From NCBI GenBank assembly GCA_001770015.1, contig MEQB01000009.1, forward strand, positions 31,587 to 95,586: a stretch of DNA of 64,000 nt. The letters run 5' to 3'. The DNA is from Bdellovibrionales bacterium RIFOXYC1_FULL_37_79 (GTDB taxonomy: Bacteria > Bdellovibrionota > Bacteriovoracia > Bacteriovoracales > Bacteriovoracaceae). Made by a program: the position numbers and the translations under genes. The notes below the pieces were generated by a model, which was not told the DNA's origin, ran no database searches, and saw nothing but the letters and a program-made list of their open reading frames with translations. This document shows, piece after piece, positions 8,436-17,216 of the stretch (the stretch's first letter is position 1; each line of letters begins with the position of its first letter).

Positions 8436-10352
8436 ATGAAGTCTCTTGTCATTTTCGGAGTCATGTTGTTTAGCTGTCTATCTGCTTTTGCTAAACAGGA
8501 TGTAGCCAAAGTCATTTTTATAAAAGGTCTCGCTACCGAATTAAAACCAGGACAAAGCAAGGCAACTCCTATCGTTCAAAACCAGGCCCTTCAAGAGGAT
8601 AGTTCCGTTTTAACTCACGAAAAAAGTGTTTTGAAAATTCACTTCTTTGATGGCTCACAAACCACCCTAGGGCCCAATTCGAAATTCATAATCAAAAAAT
8701 CCGATCCCGCTCAAGGCAGTATCCTTGGACTTTTAAAGGGCACCATCCGCACGCAACTGAATAAAAATGACAACAAAAAATTATACATTCAAACTCGTAC
8801 CGCCGCACTAGGCGTTCGGGGTACCGATTTTCAGGCCATTTATAATCCCGAAATTCGCATTACCTCCCTTGTTACCTACTCAGGGAAAGTGGCCATGGCG
8901 AAAGTCAAACCCACTCATAGTATCCAAACTACCCAATTTATCCCCCACATCCCAGGTGATGAAAACACCTATTTTGACTGGGTCAGTAATGTTACTTCCA
9001 AATCAAAAATCAGCGATGATTTTGCTGAATTTGATAATTTGCTTGATAGTAAAGAGGCCGTAGAAATTAATCCTGGACGTTTTTCAACCACCGCGACACA
9101 TGTATCGAAACCTTCCGTACCAGTTCGTATTTCCCCGGCCCAGTTCAAAGTCATGAAGGAAAACACTTCACTACAAGATGGCAATCAAAAAAAGATAGAA
9201 AACCTGGAACAAGAAACTCAACTGGCCCAAAAAACTGAAAACATAAAAATCGAAAAATATGATCCGCCTGCCGAGGGTTATACCAACCTGGCCAAAAATG
9301 AATTTGCCCCCAAAGCAGGAGGTTTTTTAGATGTTAACTCTGGCATTTATATTCCACCTGAAACCGATGCGAAATTTGATGCCAAGACAAAACTGTTTAT
9401 CCCATCCAATGAAATAGGCGGTATCGCCAAGGAAACTGGTGAATATGTGGCTCCGGAAGGACTTAAACTCGATGCTAAAAAAGGATTTGTGGAAATCGCT
9501 AAAATCGACGAACAAACCGCTAAAACCAAAGATGAGCTGAATAAAAATATTGACCAAACTACCACCAAGGCTCCAATCAAAGAAGTCGCCACGGTACGTT
9601 TTTGGTTAAACGGCCCCCTTAATCCCGATAACAAGTACAAAATCGGACACCATCACATTCAATTTGGCATTATTCCTGGCAATACAGCTTACCGATATGC
9701 CAATCCCTACACTCACAAAAGTGAAACTTATTATGCCGAACCTAAAGGTGATTTTCGTTTGGAATATACCTGGCGCTTTCATAAAAACATTGCCGCCGGA
9801 ATCAGTATCAATGAGGGAGATCGTAAATTTAAATTGGCAAAACAAATGTGTACCGGCCCCGACTGTAAAGATGATGATAATTCCAAGTATCATTGGGGAC
9901 GCCGCTTTCTTTTTGCATCAGTCTTTTTCAACCCCAAAACTTACCTAAGACTGGGTCTAGGTGAAACCGAAACCCCCTATGCCACCGGAAACAGTTTTGG
10001 CCCATACTATAACTTTACCAATATTATGAACCCTATGCTGAGTACCACTATTAATTACGTCGTCTTCTCAAAAGAAAAATTTAAAATCATGAACGAAATC
10101 AATTTATCTTATCTGTTTGAAAAATCAGAACATTCTCACACATCCAAAGGCCACGAACTGGGTTATTTAGCAGAGGCCCTCTTTGAATTTAATACTTGGT
10201 TTGGAGTCTATTCCAACATTGAATATACCTATCGCAATTTGAAAATTACTAATAACTATACTTCCTACGATAACTTGTACGTCGATCATTCTGAGCACCA
10301 ATTTCACATCCACAACTATGGTATAGGTTTTGGAGTACTGTTTTCCATTTAA
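8436..10352 (+). CDS. FecR-domain protein with C-terminal outer-membrane barrel-like domain
   Basis: 638 residues with an N-terminal signal peptide ending near SAFAK. Residues ~22-150 are a FecR domain (IHFFDGSQTTLGPNSKF, GSILGLLKGTIRTQL, TRTAALGVRGTDFQAIY). Residues ~245-365 carry degenerate repeats such as GGFLDVNSGIYIPPETDAKF and GEYVAPEGLKLDAKKGF. Residues ~388-638 look like a beta barrel: alternating aromatic strands (YRLEYTWRFH type), many Y/N/H residues and a final aromatic-rich strand ending FGVLFSI, as in outer-membrane proteins. FecR domains in iron transport sense TonB receptors, but stand-alone FecR domains also occur in peptidoglycan or surface proteins. The product probably links the envelope to an outer-membrane barrel. 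Confidence 0.75.
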   Translation: MKSLVIFGVMLFSCLSAFAKQDVAKVIFIKGLATELKPGQSKATPIVQNQALQEDSSVLTHEKSVLKIHFFDGSQTTLGPNSKFIIKKSDPAQGSILGLLKGTIRTQLNKNDNKKLYIQTRTAALGVRGTDFQAIYNPEIRITSLVTYSGKVAMAKVKPTHSIQTTQFIPHIPGDENTYFDWVSNVTSKSKISDDFAEFDNLLDSKEAVEINPGRFSTTATHVSKPSVPVRISPAQFKVMKENTSLQDGNQKKIENLEQETQLAQKTENIKIEKYDPPAEGYTNLAKNEFAPKAGGFLDVNSGIYIPPETDAKFDAKTKLFIPSNEIGGIAKETGEYVAPEGLKLDAKKGFVEIAKIDEQTAKTKDELNKNIDQTTTKAPIKEVATVRFWLNGPLNPDNKYKIGHHHIQFGIIPGNTAYRYANPYTHKSETYYAEPKGDFRLEYTWRFHKNIAAGISINEGDRKFKLAKQMCTGPDCKDDDNSKYHWGRRFLFASVFFNPKTYLRLGLGETETPYATGNSFGPYYNFTNIMNPMLSTTINYVVFSKEKFKIMNEINLSYLFEKSEHSHTSKGHELGYLAEALFEFNTWFGVYSNIEYTYRNLKITNNYTSYDNLYVDHSEHQFHIHNYGIGFGVLFSI

Positions 10353-10356
10353 TTGC

Positions 10357-10385
10357 TTGACTTACGCTTTATTTACGCATAGAAT
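10357..10385 (+). promoter_or_regulatory. strong sigma70 promoter of lexA with embedded TTACGC direct repeat
   Basis: TTGACT at 10357-10362, exactly 17 bp, then TAGAAT at 10380-10385. Two TTACGC copies at 10362-10367 and 10373-10378, 11 bp apart, lie between the -35 and -10 boxes, where LexA autorepression would act. Whether TTACGC is the LexA box in this organism is inference. Confidence 0.6.
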
Positions 10386-10405
10386 TTTTTCTATCAGGAG
10401 TGCGT

Positions 10406-11020
10406 ATGTCGATCACCAAAAAACAAAAAGAAGTCTTTGATTATATATTGGAGTATTCTAACACCTACCAAATTGCGCCTACTCAAAAAGAAATTAAAGA
10501 ACACTTTGGACTAAAATCGTTTGGCTCAGTTCAGCGCTATATTACTTATCTGGAAGAGGCCAATTATTTAGAAAGAGACTGGAATAAACGCCAAGGACTT
10601 AAAATCGTTAAAAATAATAATAACCAGATTAATCTTACCGAAATCCCTCTCTTAGGAGATGTGGCCGCTGGTATTCCTATTGAAGCAATTGAAAACCCCA
10701 CCACCACCTTGGAAGTTCCCAGTTTCATGTTAACCAAAGGGCATAAACATTATGCCCTCACCATCCACGGGAATTCTATGATTGAAGATCATATATGCGA
10801 TGGAGATATTGCAATCATTAAGTATCAAAAAACCGCTGAACAAGGCCAAACAGTGGTCGCTATAATTGACGGAGACGCTACGATAAAACAATTTTATTCA
10901 AACCGTTCCCACATAGAACTGCGACCTAAAAATGAAACGATGAAACCAATTATCGTCGATCCCAAAGCCTCCGAATTTCAAATTGCTGGTATCTTAGTCG
11001 GACTTATGCGCAGCTATTAA
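10406..11020 (+). CDS. lexA: SOS repressor LexA
   Basis: 204 residues; ATG 10406 follows AGGAG by 5 bp. The N-terminal winged helix (residues 1-70; PTQKEIKEHFGLKSFGSVQRYITYLEEANYL) binds the SOS box. The C-terminal S24 protease fold carries the Ala88-Gly89 cleavage site in GDVAAGIP, the nucleophile Ser124 in GNSM and the base Lys161 in ATIKQF. RecA-assisted self-cleavage would derepress DNA repair genes. The spacing of active-site residues is canonical. Its own promoter region contains a direct repeat that may be its operator. Confidence 0.95.
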   Translation: MSITKKQKEVFDYILEYSNTYQIAPTQKEIKEHFGLKSFGSVQRYITYLEEANYLERDWNKRQGLKIVKNNNNQINLTEIPLLGDVAAGIPIEAIENPTTTLEVPSFMLTKGHKHYALTIHGNSMIEDHICDGDIAIIKYQKTAEQGQTVVAIIDGDATIKQFYSNRSHIELRPKNETMKPIIVDPKASEFQIAGILVGLMRSY

Positions 11021-11092
11021 GCATTTTTTTCCTGCCTAAAAAAAAACCACCGTTTTTACTTAGCAATTTCTCATTTTTATCGAACAGGTGAT

Positions 11093-11962
11093 ATGCGTAA
11101 TCTTATAATTATGTCTCTTTTGCTATTATCTGCTTGTGCTCAATCCACCTTTGATTTTGATTATGACAACATTGTGGCCAATTTTGACTTGGAAAAAATC
11201 GTACACATAAAGGTTGATTCATATTTTAATCAAGACTTTACTTATTCTTCTAAAAAAATATATGTTTTTCCCAACAACGCTTCCCTCTCTATTGATAATC
11301 CCTGGTTTAAATATTATGCTGACTTTATCTATGCGGCCTTTAGCGAAAAAGGATTTACCAGGGCCACTTCCCCACAAAAAGCAGAGATCGGTATTCTGCT
11401 TGATTTTTATGTAAGTCACCCTATCGAACAAACCCGGTCATTTACCCGACAAACTGACGATGGCACCAGAGAGCTGCTTGCCTATAACCAAAAAAGCAAT
11501 CCCTATGACCTGCCTATCGTAAAAGAAAGAGATGGAATCAGGGAAGTTTTTAACTATCACACCAATACCATCACCTCATATCTTTTCAAAAGATATGTAA
11601 CCATTGAGGGAATTGATCTTATTAAATACAAGGAATCTGATGGCCTCATGGAAGATAATTCCATTTTAAAAATGACCTTTGAAAGTATCGGACAATCAAA
11701 TGATTTAAATAAAATCTTCCCTATCCTGATTGCTTCGGGAAAAAGGTTTATAGGCCAAACCCTAGAACGTCCGGTTTGGCGCAAAATGAATTTCAATTCC
11801 AAAGAACTTCGAGATATGGTGGCGTTTATCCAGGCCAACAATTTATTCCAAGATTCCACCAAATTTGAAAATTTGCTAGACGAGCGGTATTACATGATTC
11901 CTCCGACTAGTCGCCCACGTCGCCTTAGGTTGCATGAGATACCCGTCTATAAAGCATTTTAG
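11093..11962 (+). CDS. lipoprotein, DUF4136-like
   Basis: 289 residues. A short signal peptide ends in LLLLSAC, a good lipobox. The region from about residue 45 (KKIYVFPNNASLSIDNPWFKYYADFIYAAFSEKGFTRA) followed by AEIGILLDFYV resembles DUF4136-type lipoproteins, which have a beta-alpha start, a helix ending in a GF/GY motif and an AD(V/I)xxxxxY stretch. Function of that family is unknown. A strong bidirectional terminator follows. Confidence 0.65.
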   Translation: MRNLIIMSLLLLSACAQSTFDFDYDNIVANFDLEKIVHIKVDSYFNQDFTYSSKKIYVFPNNASLSIDNPWFKYYADFIYAAFSEKGFTRATSPQKAEIGILLDFYVSHPIEQTRSFTRQTDDGTRELLAYNQKSNPYDLPIVKERDGIREVFNYHTNTITSYLFKRYVTIEGIDLIKYKESDGLMEDNSILKMTFESIGQSNDLNKIFPILIASGKRFIGQTLERPVWRKMNFNSKELRDMVAFIQANNLFQDSTKFENLLDERYYMIPPTSRPRRLRLHEIPVYKAF

Positions 11963-11972
11963 CGCACATAAA

Positions 11973-12003
11973 AAAAAAGCACTCATGATCTGAGTGCTTT
12001 TTT
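11973..12003. terminator. bidirectional rho-independent terminator
   Basis: A 13 bp stem (A-run plus GCACTCA, pairing with TGAGTGC plus T-run) around the loop TGATC. U-tracts arise on both strands, so it serves the lipoprotein gene and the convergent ferredoxin gene. Confidence 0.9.
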
Positions 12004-12025
12004 CTTTTTATACATTGATTATCAA

Positions 12026-12196
12026 TTAACCTTGTGCAATGGCCTCCATGGGGCATACTTCTGCACAAGCTCCGCAATCTGTACAAGTATCAGCATCAAT
12101 AACGTATTTATCATCACCTTCACTAATCGCATCTACCGGACACTCGGAAGCACATGCTCCACACATAGTACATTCATCAGAAATTTTATAGGCCAT
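12026..12196 (-). CDS. 2[4Fe-4S] ferredoxin
   Basis: 56 residues; ATG 12196 follows GGAGGAG. Two CxxCxxCxxxCP clusters are present, with cysteines at 9, 12, 15, 19 and 38, 41, 44, 48. Length and acidic composition are those of clostridial-type bacterial ferredoxins, low-potential single-electron carriers in the cytoplasm. The partner is not indicated; the next gene across, on the opposite strand, is an FAD/Fe-S dehydrogenase, though they are divergent rather than one operon. Confidence 0.95.
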   Translation of the reverse strand: MAYKISDECTMCGACASECPVDAISEGDDKYVIDADTCTDCGACAEVCPMEAIAQG

Positions 12197-12353
12197 AACT
12201 CCTCCAACCATTGTTAATTTTTTGACTTTTTTTCACTAATGTTATCTATCAAGCGAAGCACTTTATCAAGTTTTATTTTTATAAGTAATTTTGATTAAGA
12301 CCTGTTTTCAATATTATTTTCCAGTGTTAGGCTGTTACAGGAAGGACAAGATT

Positions 12354-15140
12354 TTGAATATATCTAAGTCACAAATTAATAAATTAAAACAAAGAATCCA
12401 AGGGGATGTTTTTGATTCCCAATTAATTCGCACAATTTATTCAACCGACGCTTCAATGTTTAAACGCACCCCTAGGCTGGTGGCCCATCCCAAAACCACA
12501 GAGGACGTTTTTCACCTAATAGAGTTTGCCAAAGTCAATAATTTAGTCATTGCTCCCAGGGGAGGAGGAACCGGCTTGGCCGGGGAATCTTTAACGTCTG
12601 GTATAGTAATAGACTTTTCTAAATATTTTAACCGAATAGTTGAGTACGATGTTACTTCCCAATCAGTGGTACTTTTGCCGGGAGTTGTTCACGGCGTGCT
12701 CAATAATTATTTAGTAAAAGACCGACTCATTTTTGGCCCGGATCCGGCCACCAGCAACCGTTGCACGATCGGAGGAATGATTGCCAACAATTCCACCGGT
12801 GCCCATTCCCTCAAGTACGGCATGACCTCTAGATGGGTTAAAAACCTAAAAATAATGTTAGCTGATGGAAAAATCATCAACACCCAGACCGATAACGTAC
12901 TGGCAAATGTCCAAACATTAATTTTAAACCATATCGATATTATAAAAAAAACCTGGCCAAACACTCCCAGAAACCGTCACGGCTATCTGCTTTACAACGT
13001 CATTAAGGATAATAGTTTTGATCTGGGACAATTATTTTTGGCCTCGGAAGGAACCCTTGGGATTATTCTAGAGGCCACCTTGCAACTGGGTACCATGATT
13101 GACACCAACCTCATCAGTATTCATTTCGAAAACCGCTTTGATGCCTTATCCGCCGCCTCATTACTTTTAGAATTTTCCCCGAGTGCCGTTGAAATAATTG
13201 ATGATGTATGTTTAAAAATGGCCAGGGAAAATAAAATTTACAAAGAATTATTTCCTGAAAGTATTGCCTCCATCCTTCTAGTTGAATTGCCCGCGCTTAA
13301 GGATAACACTAACACCCCCACGATTAATTTAATTACCACAAAATTAAATGACCATCACCTCCCGCACACTCTGAAGGAATATTTAAATCCCATCACCAGA
13401 GACCATGCTTGGAATCTAAGGAAACAAGTCGCAGGGCTTATTAACAGAGTTCCGGGAAGTCATCAGCCACTTCCTTTCATTGAAGATGTCTGTGTCGATC
13501 CTAAAAATTTAAAAGAATACATCATGGGGGTGGAAAATATTCTTAAAAAATTCAACCTCACCTATTTAACATTTGGCCATGCAGGAGATGGTACGGTCCA
13601 TCTGCGTCCCTTTTTAAATATGAAAGCCCCCCATACGCTTAAACTTTTACCCCTGATTTGTGATGAAGTTTATAACCATACTTTAAAGATAAAAGGCACC
13701 ATTAGTGGTGAACATGGCGACGGCTACCTCCGCGGCCCGTTTATCAAAAAACAATATGGTTTAGAAATGTTTGAGCTTTTTAAGAATATTAAAAAAATGC
13801 TCGATCCGGATAATCGTTTAAACCCGGATAAAAAAACGGGAGCACCTCAAGTTGAAACTTGGAGTGAATTTTTAAAATTTATTGAATATAAAATTAATCC
13901 AAATTTCTGTCTTGATTTAAATTGGAACAATGACCTTTTTACTCAAGAAATTGACAAGTGTAACGGATGCGGAGCATGCCGGTCTAATCTGGATGATGTG
14001 GATATGTGTCCGGTATTTAAATCGACGGGGTATGAATTTCATACTCCCAGGGCCAAAGTCAATACCGCCAAGGCGTTTATGCAGGGAACTTTAACCAAGC
14101 TTGATTATAATGAACTCAAACAAATTTATAATTACTGCTTAGGTTGCGGCAGATGTGAAGAAAATTGTCCAAGTAACGTATCCACTTTAAAAATTATTTA
14201 TGAAATGAAGGCCCTCATCAATAAAAAGACTCCTCTAAAGCTTCCTCAGCTTTTCATTGATAATCTGGCAACGCTGATTTTAAAACTTGGTCTTTTTCCC
14301 AAGCTTGCTAACACCTTAAATAATTTATCTCTTACCAAAATGTTCCAATCCACCTTTTTAAATCTTGATACCACCAGATCATTCCCAGCTATAAATAGCA
14401 AAATACGGCCACGCTTCAATCAGGCCAAGCTGGTTTATTTTAGTGATATTTATAGTGGCACCATCAATACCAAAATCACCGACAACTTGATTGATATTTT
14501 CAAATACAACAATATTGAAATTTTTATTCCACAGGCACTTAATTCCGGTGTGATTGAATACACTTATGCCAAAACCAAGAAAGTTTCGAGTATCATACAT
14601 TCTAATTTAAAAATTCTATTACCGCTTATATCCAAGGGTGCGAAGATCATTGTCACTGAACCCTCTGCTTTTCTCATGCTTACCAATGAATATCAGCATC
14701 TTTTAAACAAGCAAGATAGCAAGCTTTTAACAGACATCTGCATTTTCTATGCTGATTTTCTACTGAAGCTTTATCAGGAAGGCCAGCTACGCCCCTTTAA
14801 TACCACCCTTGACTTTGAAGTGGCCTTTCATCTTTCCTGCCATCAAAAAAAACTTCCCAATCCATATTCATCATGCCAGTTACTAAATAACATCAGTGGC
14901 CTGAAAGTTCATAAACTGGCAAGCGGTTGCTGCGGACTTTCTGGTACTTTTGGACTGACCAAAGATCATTCCTTAATTTCCAATTCCATTGCCCAAAAAA
15001 AACTAAATGAATTATCTGACCTGTCATTTGATTTTGGCATTTCTGATTGTGGCAGCTGCTTGATGCAACTAAATCACCTGCGGCCTGATAAAAATCATTT
15101 TCATCCCATTGAGCTTATTGCCAAAACATATGGACTTTAA
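12354..15140 (+). CDS. FAD-linked 2-hydroxyacid dehydrogenase fused to Fe-S oxidoreductase (YdiJ/D-2-HGDH-like)
   Basis: About 928 residues. A TTG at 12354 is preferred because AGGAAGGA lies 7 bp upstream; the frame extends to 12291. The N-terminal half is a GlcD/VAO-type FAD domain: PRGGGTGLAGES, FGPDPATSNRCTIGGMIANN, TFGHAGDGTVHLRP and SGEHGDGYLRG. The C-terminal half is a GlpC/HdrD-type unit with two 4Fe-4S clusters (CNGCGACRSN...CP and CLGCGRCEENCP) and the cysteine-rich ends HLSCHQKKL, GCCGLSG and CGSC. The arrangement matches long D-2-hydroxyglutarate or D-lactate dehydrogenases that pass electrons to the respiratory chain. The substrate cannot be read from sequence. Confidence 0.88.
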   Translation: MNISKSQINKLKQRIQGDVFDSQLIRTIYSTDASMFKRTPRLVAHPKTTEDVFHLIEFAKVNNLVIAPRGGGTGLAGESLTSGIVIDFSKYFNRIVEYDVTSQSVVLLPGVVHGVLNNYLVKDRLIFGPDPATSNRCTIGGMIANNSTGAHSLKYGMTSRWVKNLKIMLADGKIINTQTDNVLANVQTLILNHIDIIKKTWPNTPRNRHGYLLYNVIKDNSFDLGQLFLASEGTLGIILEATLQLGTMIDTNLISIHFENRFDALSAASLLLEFSPSAVEIIDDVCLKMARENKIYKELFPESIASILLVELPALKDNTNTPTINLITTKLNDHHLPHTLKEYLNPITRDHAWNLRKQVAGLINRVPGSHQPLPFIEDVCVDPKNLKEYIMGVENILKKFNLTYLTFGHAGDGTVHLRPFLNMKAPHTLKLLPLICDEVYNHTLKIKGTISGEHGDGYLRGPFIKKQYGLEMFELFKNIKKMLDPDNRLNPDKKTGAPQVETWSEFLKFIEYKINPNFCLDLNWNNDLFTQEIDKCNGCGACRSNLDDVDMCPVFKSTGYEFHTPRAKVNTAKAFMQGTLTKLDYNELKQIYNYCLGCGRCEENCPSNVSTLKIIYEMKALINKKTPLKLPQLFIDNLATLILKLGLFPKLANTLNNLSLTKMFQSTFLNLDTTRSFPAINSKIRPRFNQAKLVYFSDIYSGTINTKITDNLIDIFKYNNIEIFIPQALNSGVIEYTYAKTKKVSSIIHSNLKILLPLISKGAKIIVTEPSAFLMLTNEYQHLLNKQDSKLLTDICIFYADFLLKLYQEGQLRPFNTTLDFEVAFHLSCHQKKLPNPYSSCQLLNNISGLKVHKLASGCCGLSGTFGLTKDHSLISNSIAQKKLNELSDLSFDFGISDCGSCLMQLNHLRPDKNHFHPIELIAKTYGL

Positions 15141-15155
15141 TTGACGATTTTGTAA

Positions 15156-15893
15156 CTAGGAATAATTACGATCCTCAAAACAAATTTTCCGATCTTGCCA
15201 CTTTTTCGATGCCCTCCTCAAGGAAGGATCTTTATAGGAGTGCCTCCGGCGATAAACGGTTTTTAAATTGGGATCATCCGCACATTTTTTCTGAAAGTTG
15301 ACCAGTTTTTGTAAACATGACAAGAGCATTTCCTTTTTATCACCTAAGTTTTCCAGGCCTTGTCTTTCCAGGTTCAAAAGCACTTGATAAATGGATTCAA
15401 TGGTTGATAAACAAAACTTGGCCGGTTGATGGCGGATAGAAAATTTTGACTCTGTCACCGAATCAAAACTTAAACGGGGTAATCCATGAAGAGTTTTACT
15501 ATCCCTCATCATGGATTTGGCACAAGGCCAAGTTCCATCTAAAATAAAAATAAGTGGTTTTTTATTTTGAAAATAATCTTTGGCCAGGGATTGTCGGGAA
15601 ATATTAATGGCATTTTCTCCTGGATAAAGCACCATGGGAAAATATTCTTTTGCATGAATCAGCTTTTGTACCTGGGGATCATTATCGAAGGTCGCTCCCA
15701 CTATAATTTGGCAATTATTTAAAACCAGATTGGCCATTCTGCCGGTGCCTATATGGGAATATTTGGCCTCCTTGGGATGCATTAAAATACGAAACTCAAA
15801 CTGCGTGGCAAAAGAAACGATCTCTTCACAAAAACATGCCTTCGTTGGACGAAGGCATTTATTACACATTGAACGATAATAATCACCACTCAT
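15156..15893 (-). CDS. DTW-domain protein, tRNA-uridine aminocarboxypropyltransferase-like
   Basis: 245 residues. The N-terminus has a zinc-type cysteine cluster (CNKCLRPTKACFC). The core has HPKEAKYSHIGTGRMANLV and the name-giving ILDGTWPCAKSMMR motif followed by LPRLSF, as in TapT/YfiP, which adds the 3-amino-3-carboxypropyl group from SAM to uridine in tRNA (acp3U47). It starts directly after the stop codon of an upstream small lipoprotein gene on the same strand, and converges on the FAD dehydrogenase with 15 bp between stops. Confidence 0.88.
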   Translation of the reverse strand: MSGDYYRSMCNKCLRPTKACFCEEIVSFATQFEFRILMHPKEAKYSHIGTGRMANLVLNNCQIIVGATFDNDPQVQKLIHAKEYFPMVLYPGENAINISRQSLAKDYFQNKKPLIFILDGTWPCAKSMMRDSKTLHGLPRLSFDSVTESKFSIRHQPAKFCLSTIESIYQVLLNLERQGLENLGDKKEMLLSCLQKLVNFQKKCADDPNLKTVYRRRHSYKDPSLRRASKKWQDRKICFEDRNYS

Positions 15894-16199
15894 TTATTCT
15901 TCTTGATTGCATCTATACCCCATGGCATGAATTACCACAATCTTTCCATTTTGAATAGTTTCTGTAATAACTACTGTATCCACTTCCATATCAGCGGCGG
16001 CATTTTGCAAATCTATTTTGGCCAGCTCTTCACTACCTGTTTCATCCTTGCCAAATACTTTTCCGACAATATCACAGCTTGATACGTTCGATTTATGGAC
16101 AATTTGCACCTCTTTACCTTTTTTAGTCATAGTAATTGGACCAGAGGCACATGATCCACACAAAACCAGTAAACACACCACCGAAAGTATTTTTTTCAT
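15894..16199 (-). CDS. small lipoprotein, DUF4156-like
   Basis: 101 residues; ATG 16199 follows AAAGGAG. The signal peptide ends in LVLCGSC, a lipobox. The mature part (SSCDIVGKVFGKDETGSEELAKIDLQNAAADMEVDTVVI) fits the DUF4156 pattern of a cysteine, a GxVxG segment, then an LxNxAA helix and a DxVVI strand. Function unknown. It abuts the DTW gene with no spacer, so the two are likely co-transcribed. Confidence 0.65.
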   Translation of the reverse strand: MKKILSVVCLLVLCGSCASGPITMTKKGKEVQIVHKSNVSSCDIVGKVFGKDETGSEELAKIDLQNAAADMEVDTVVITETIQNGKIVVIHAMGYRCNQEE

Positions 16200-16269
16200 A
16201 CCGACTCCTTTCATTATTTAAAATGACGTTTTGATTATTGTAAAAACATTTATTTAAATTGTATATAAA

Positions 16270-17094
16270 TCATGCGGCCTTGGAGTCGATCATTTTAAGC
16301 CAACTGGCCTTGGGGGTATAAACTCTTTTTAACCATTTTCCAAGCCCATCCAGACCTGGAAAGAGAACTCTTTCAGTAATATTTGCCTGATCTAATTTGT
16401 CACGTATTTCCCATTTGGCATGTGACTTGATAATAATCTTCTTCCATAAGTTCGGATGATGGGTAAGCCATTGATCCACGGTTATGGTTTGATCACTCAT
16501 GAGAGAGAATAAGGCAAACTGGTTGGTGATCCTTTGGTCGATGGAAGCGGGTTCCATAAAAACCAAAAAATTACTATCTGAAATATTCATAAAATCTTCC
16601 AATGAATCAACCGTCTTGGAAAGCATTTTCGCCGTGAAAACGTTGGCCCCTTCATCTTTCAAAATTTTTTTCAATTTTTTCGGTAAAAAATTACGTAATT
16701 CATAATAATCAACCGCCCAAATGGCGGAATCCTCGTTAAACTTATAAAGATTGGCCGTAGCAAAATGGGCCGCAATAAGCGGAGAATACGTCCAATCCAG
16801 CATTCGAGTAGGCAGTCCGTGATGTTGGGCCAGCGAGAGCCAGTTCCAAATGGAATCAAACTCCACCAGACTACCATGGGCATATTTACAAAAATTACGA
16901 ATCACATGTTTTTCCAACGCCGGATAGTTACCTCCCAGGCGCATAAGTGAAGTCTGCAAGTCATAACTGGCATCATTTAAGCCCCGAAACACAAAACTTG
17001 ATCGATATCGTTCCAACCCCTCATTCCAGGAGTTTTTATACAGTTCATTTAATAATTCATCCCAGTTATTAATAATTATTAGGTTGTTACTCAT
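16270..17094 (-). CDS. FRG-domain protein
   Basis: 274 residues; the second of two start codons (GTG-ATG) fits a GAGGG ribosome site. The FRG signature appears as SSFVFRGLNDASYDLQTSLMR (residues ~32-52) and continues with WLSLAQHHGLPTRMLDWTYSPLIAAHFAT, which is the conserved QHHGxPTRLLDWT block. No signal peptide, so cytoplasmic. FRG-domain proteins are common in phages, islands and defence neighbourhoods, but their activity is not generally established. Here it stands alone, with gaps of 70 and 122 bp to its neighbours. Confidence 0.85.
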   Translation of the reverse strand: MSNNLIIINNWDELLNELYKNSWNEGLERYRSSFVFRGLNDASYDLQTSLMRLGGNYPALEKHVIRNFCKYAHGSLVEFDSIWNWLSLAQHHGLPTRMLDWTYSPLIAAHFATANLYKFNEDSAIWAVDYYELRNFLPKKLKKILKDEGANVFTAKMLSKTVDSLEDFMNISDSNFLVFMEPASIDQRITNQFALFSLMSDQTITVDQWLTHHPNLWKKIIIKSHAKWEIRDKLDQANITERVLFPGLDGLGKWLKRVYTPKASWLKMIDSKAA

Positions 17095-17216
17095 CACTTA
17101 GGCCCTCTGATAAACAAAAGCTTCCAGATGTTTATCGGTTATCAAAGAACATCATCATAGATTTCTTATAAATCATGCATAAAACCGGAAATTTTTTCTT
17201 ATAAACAGATCATCAT

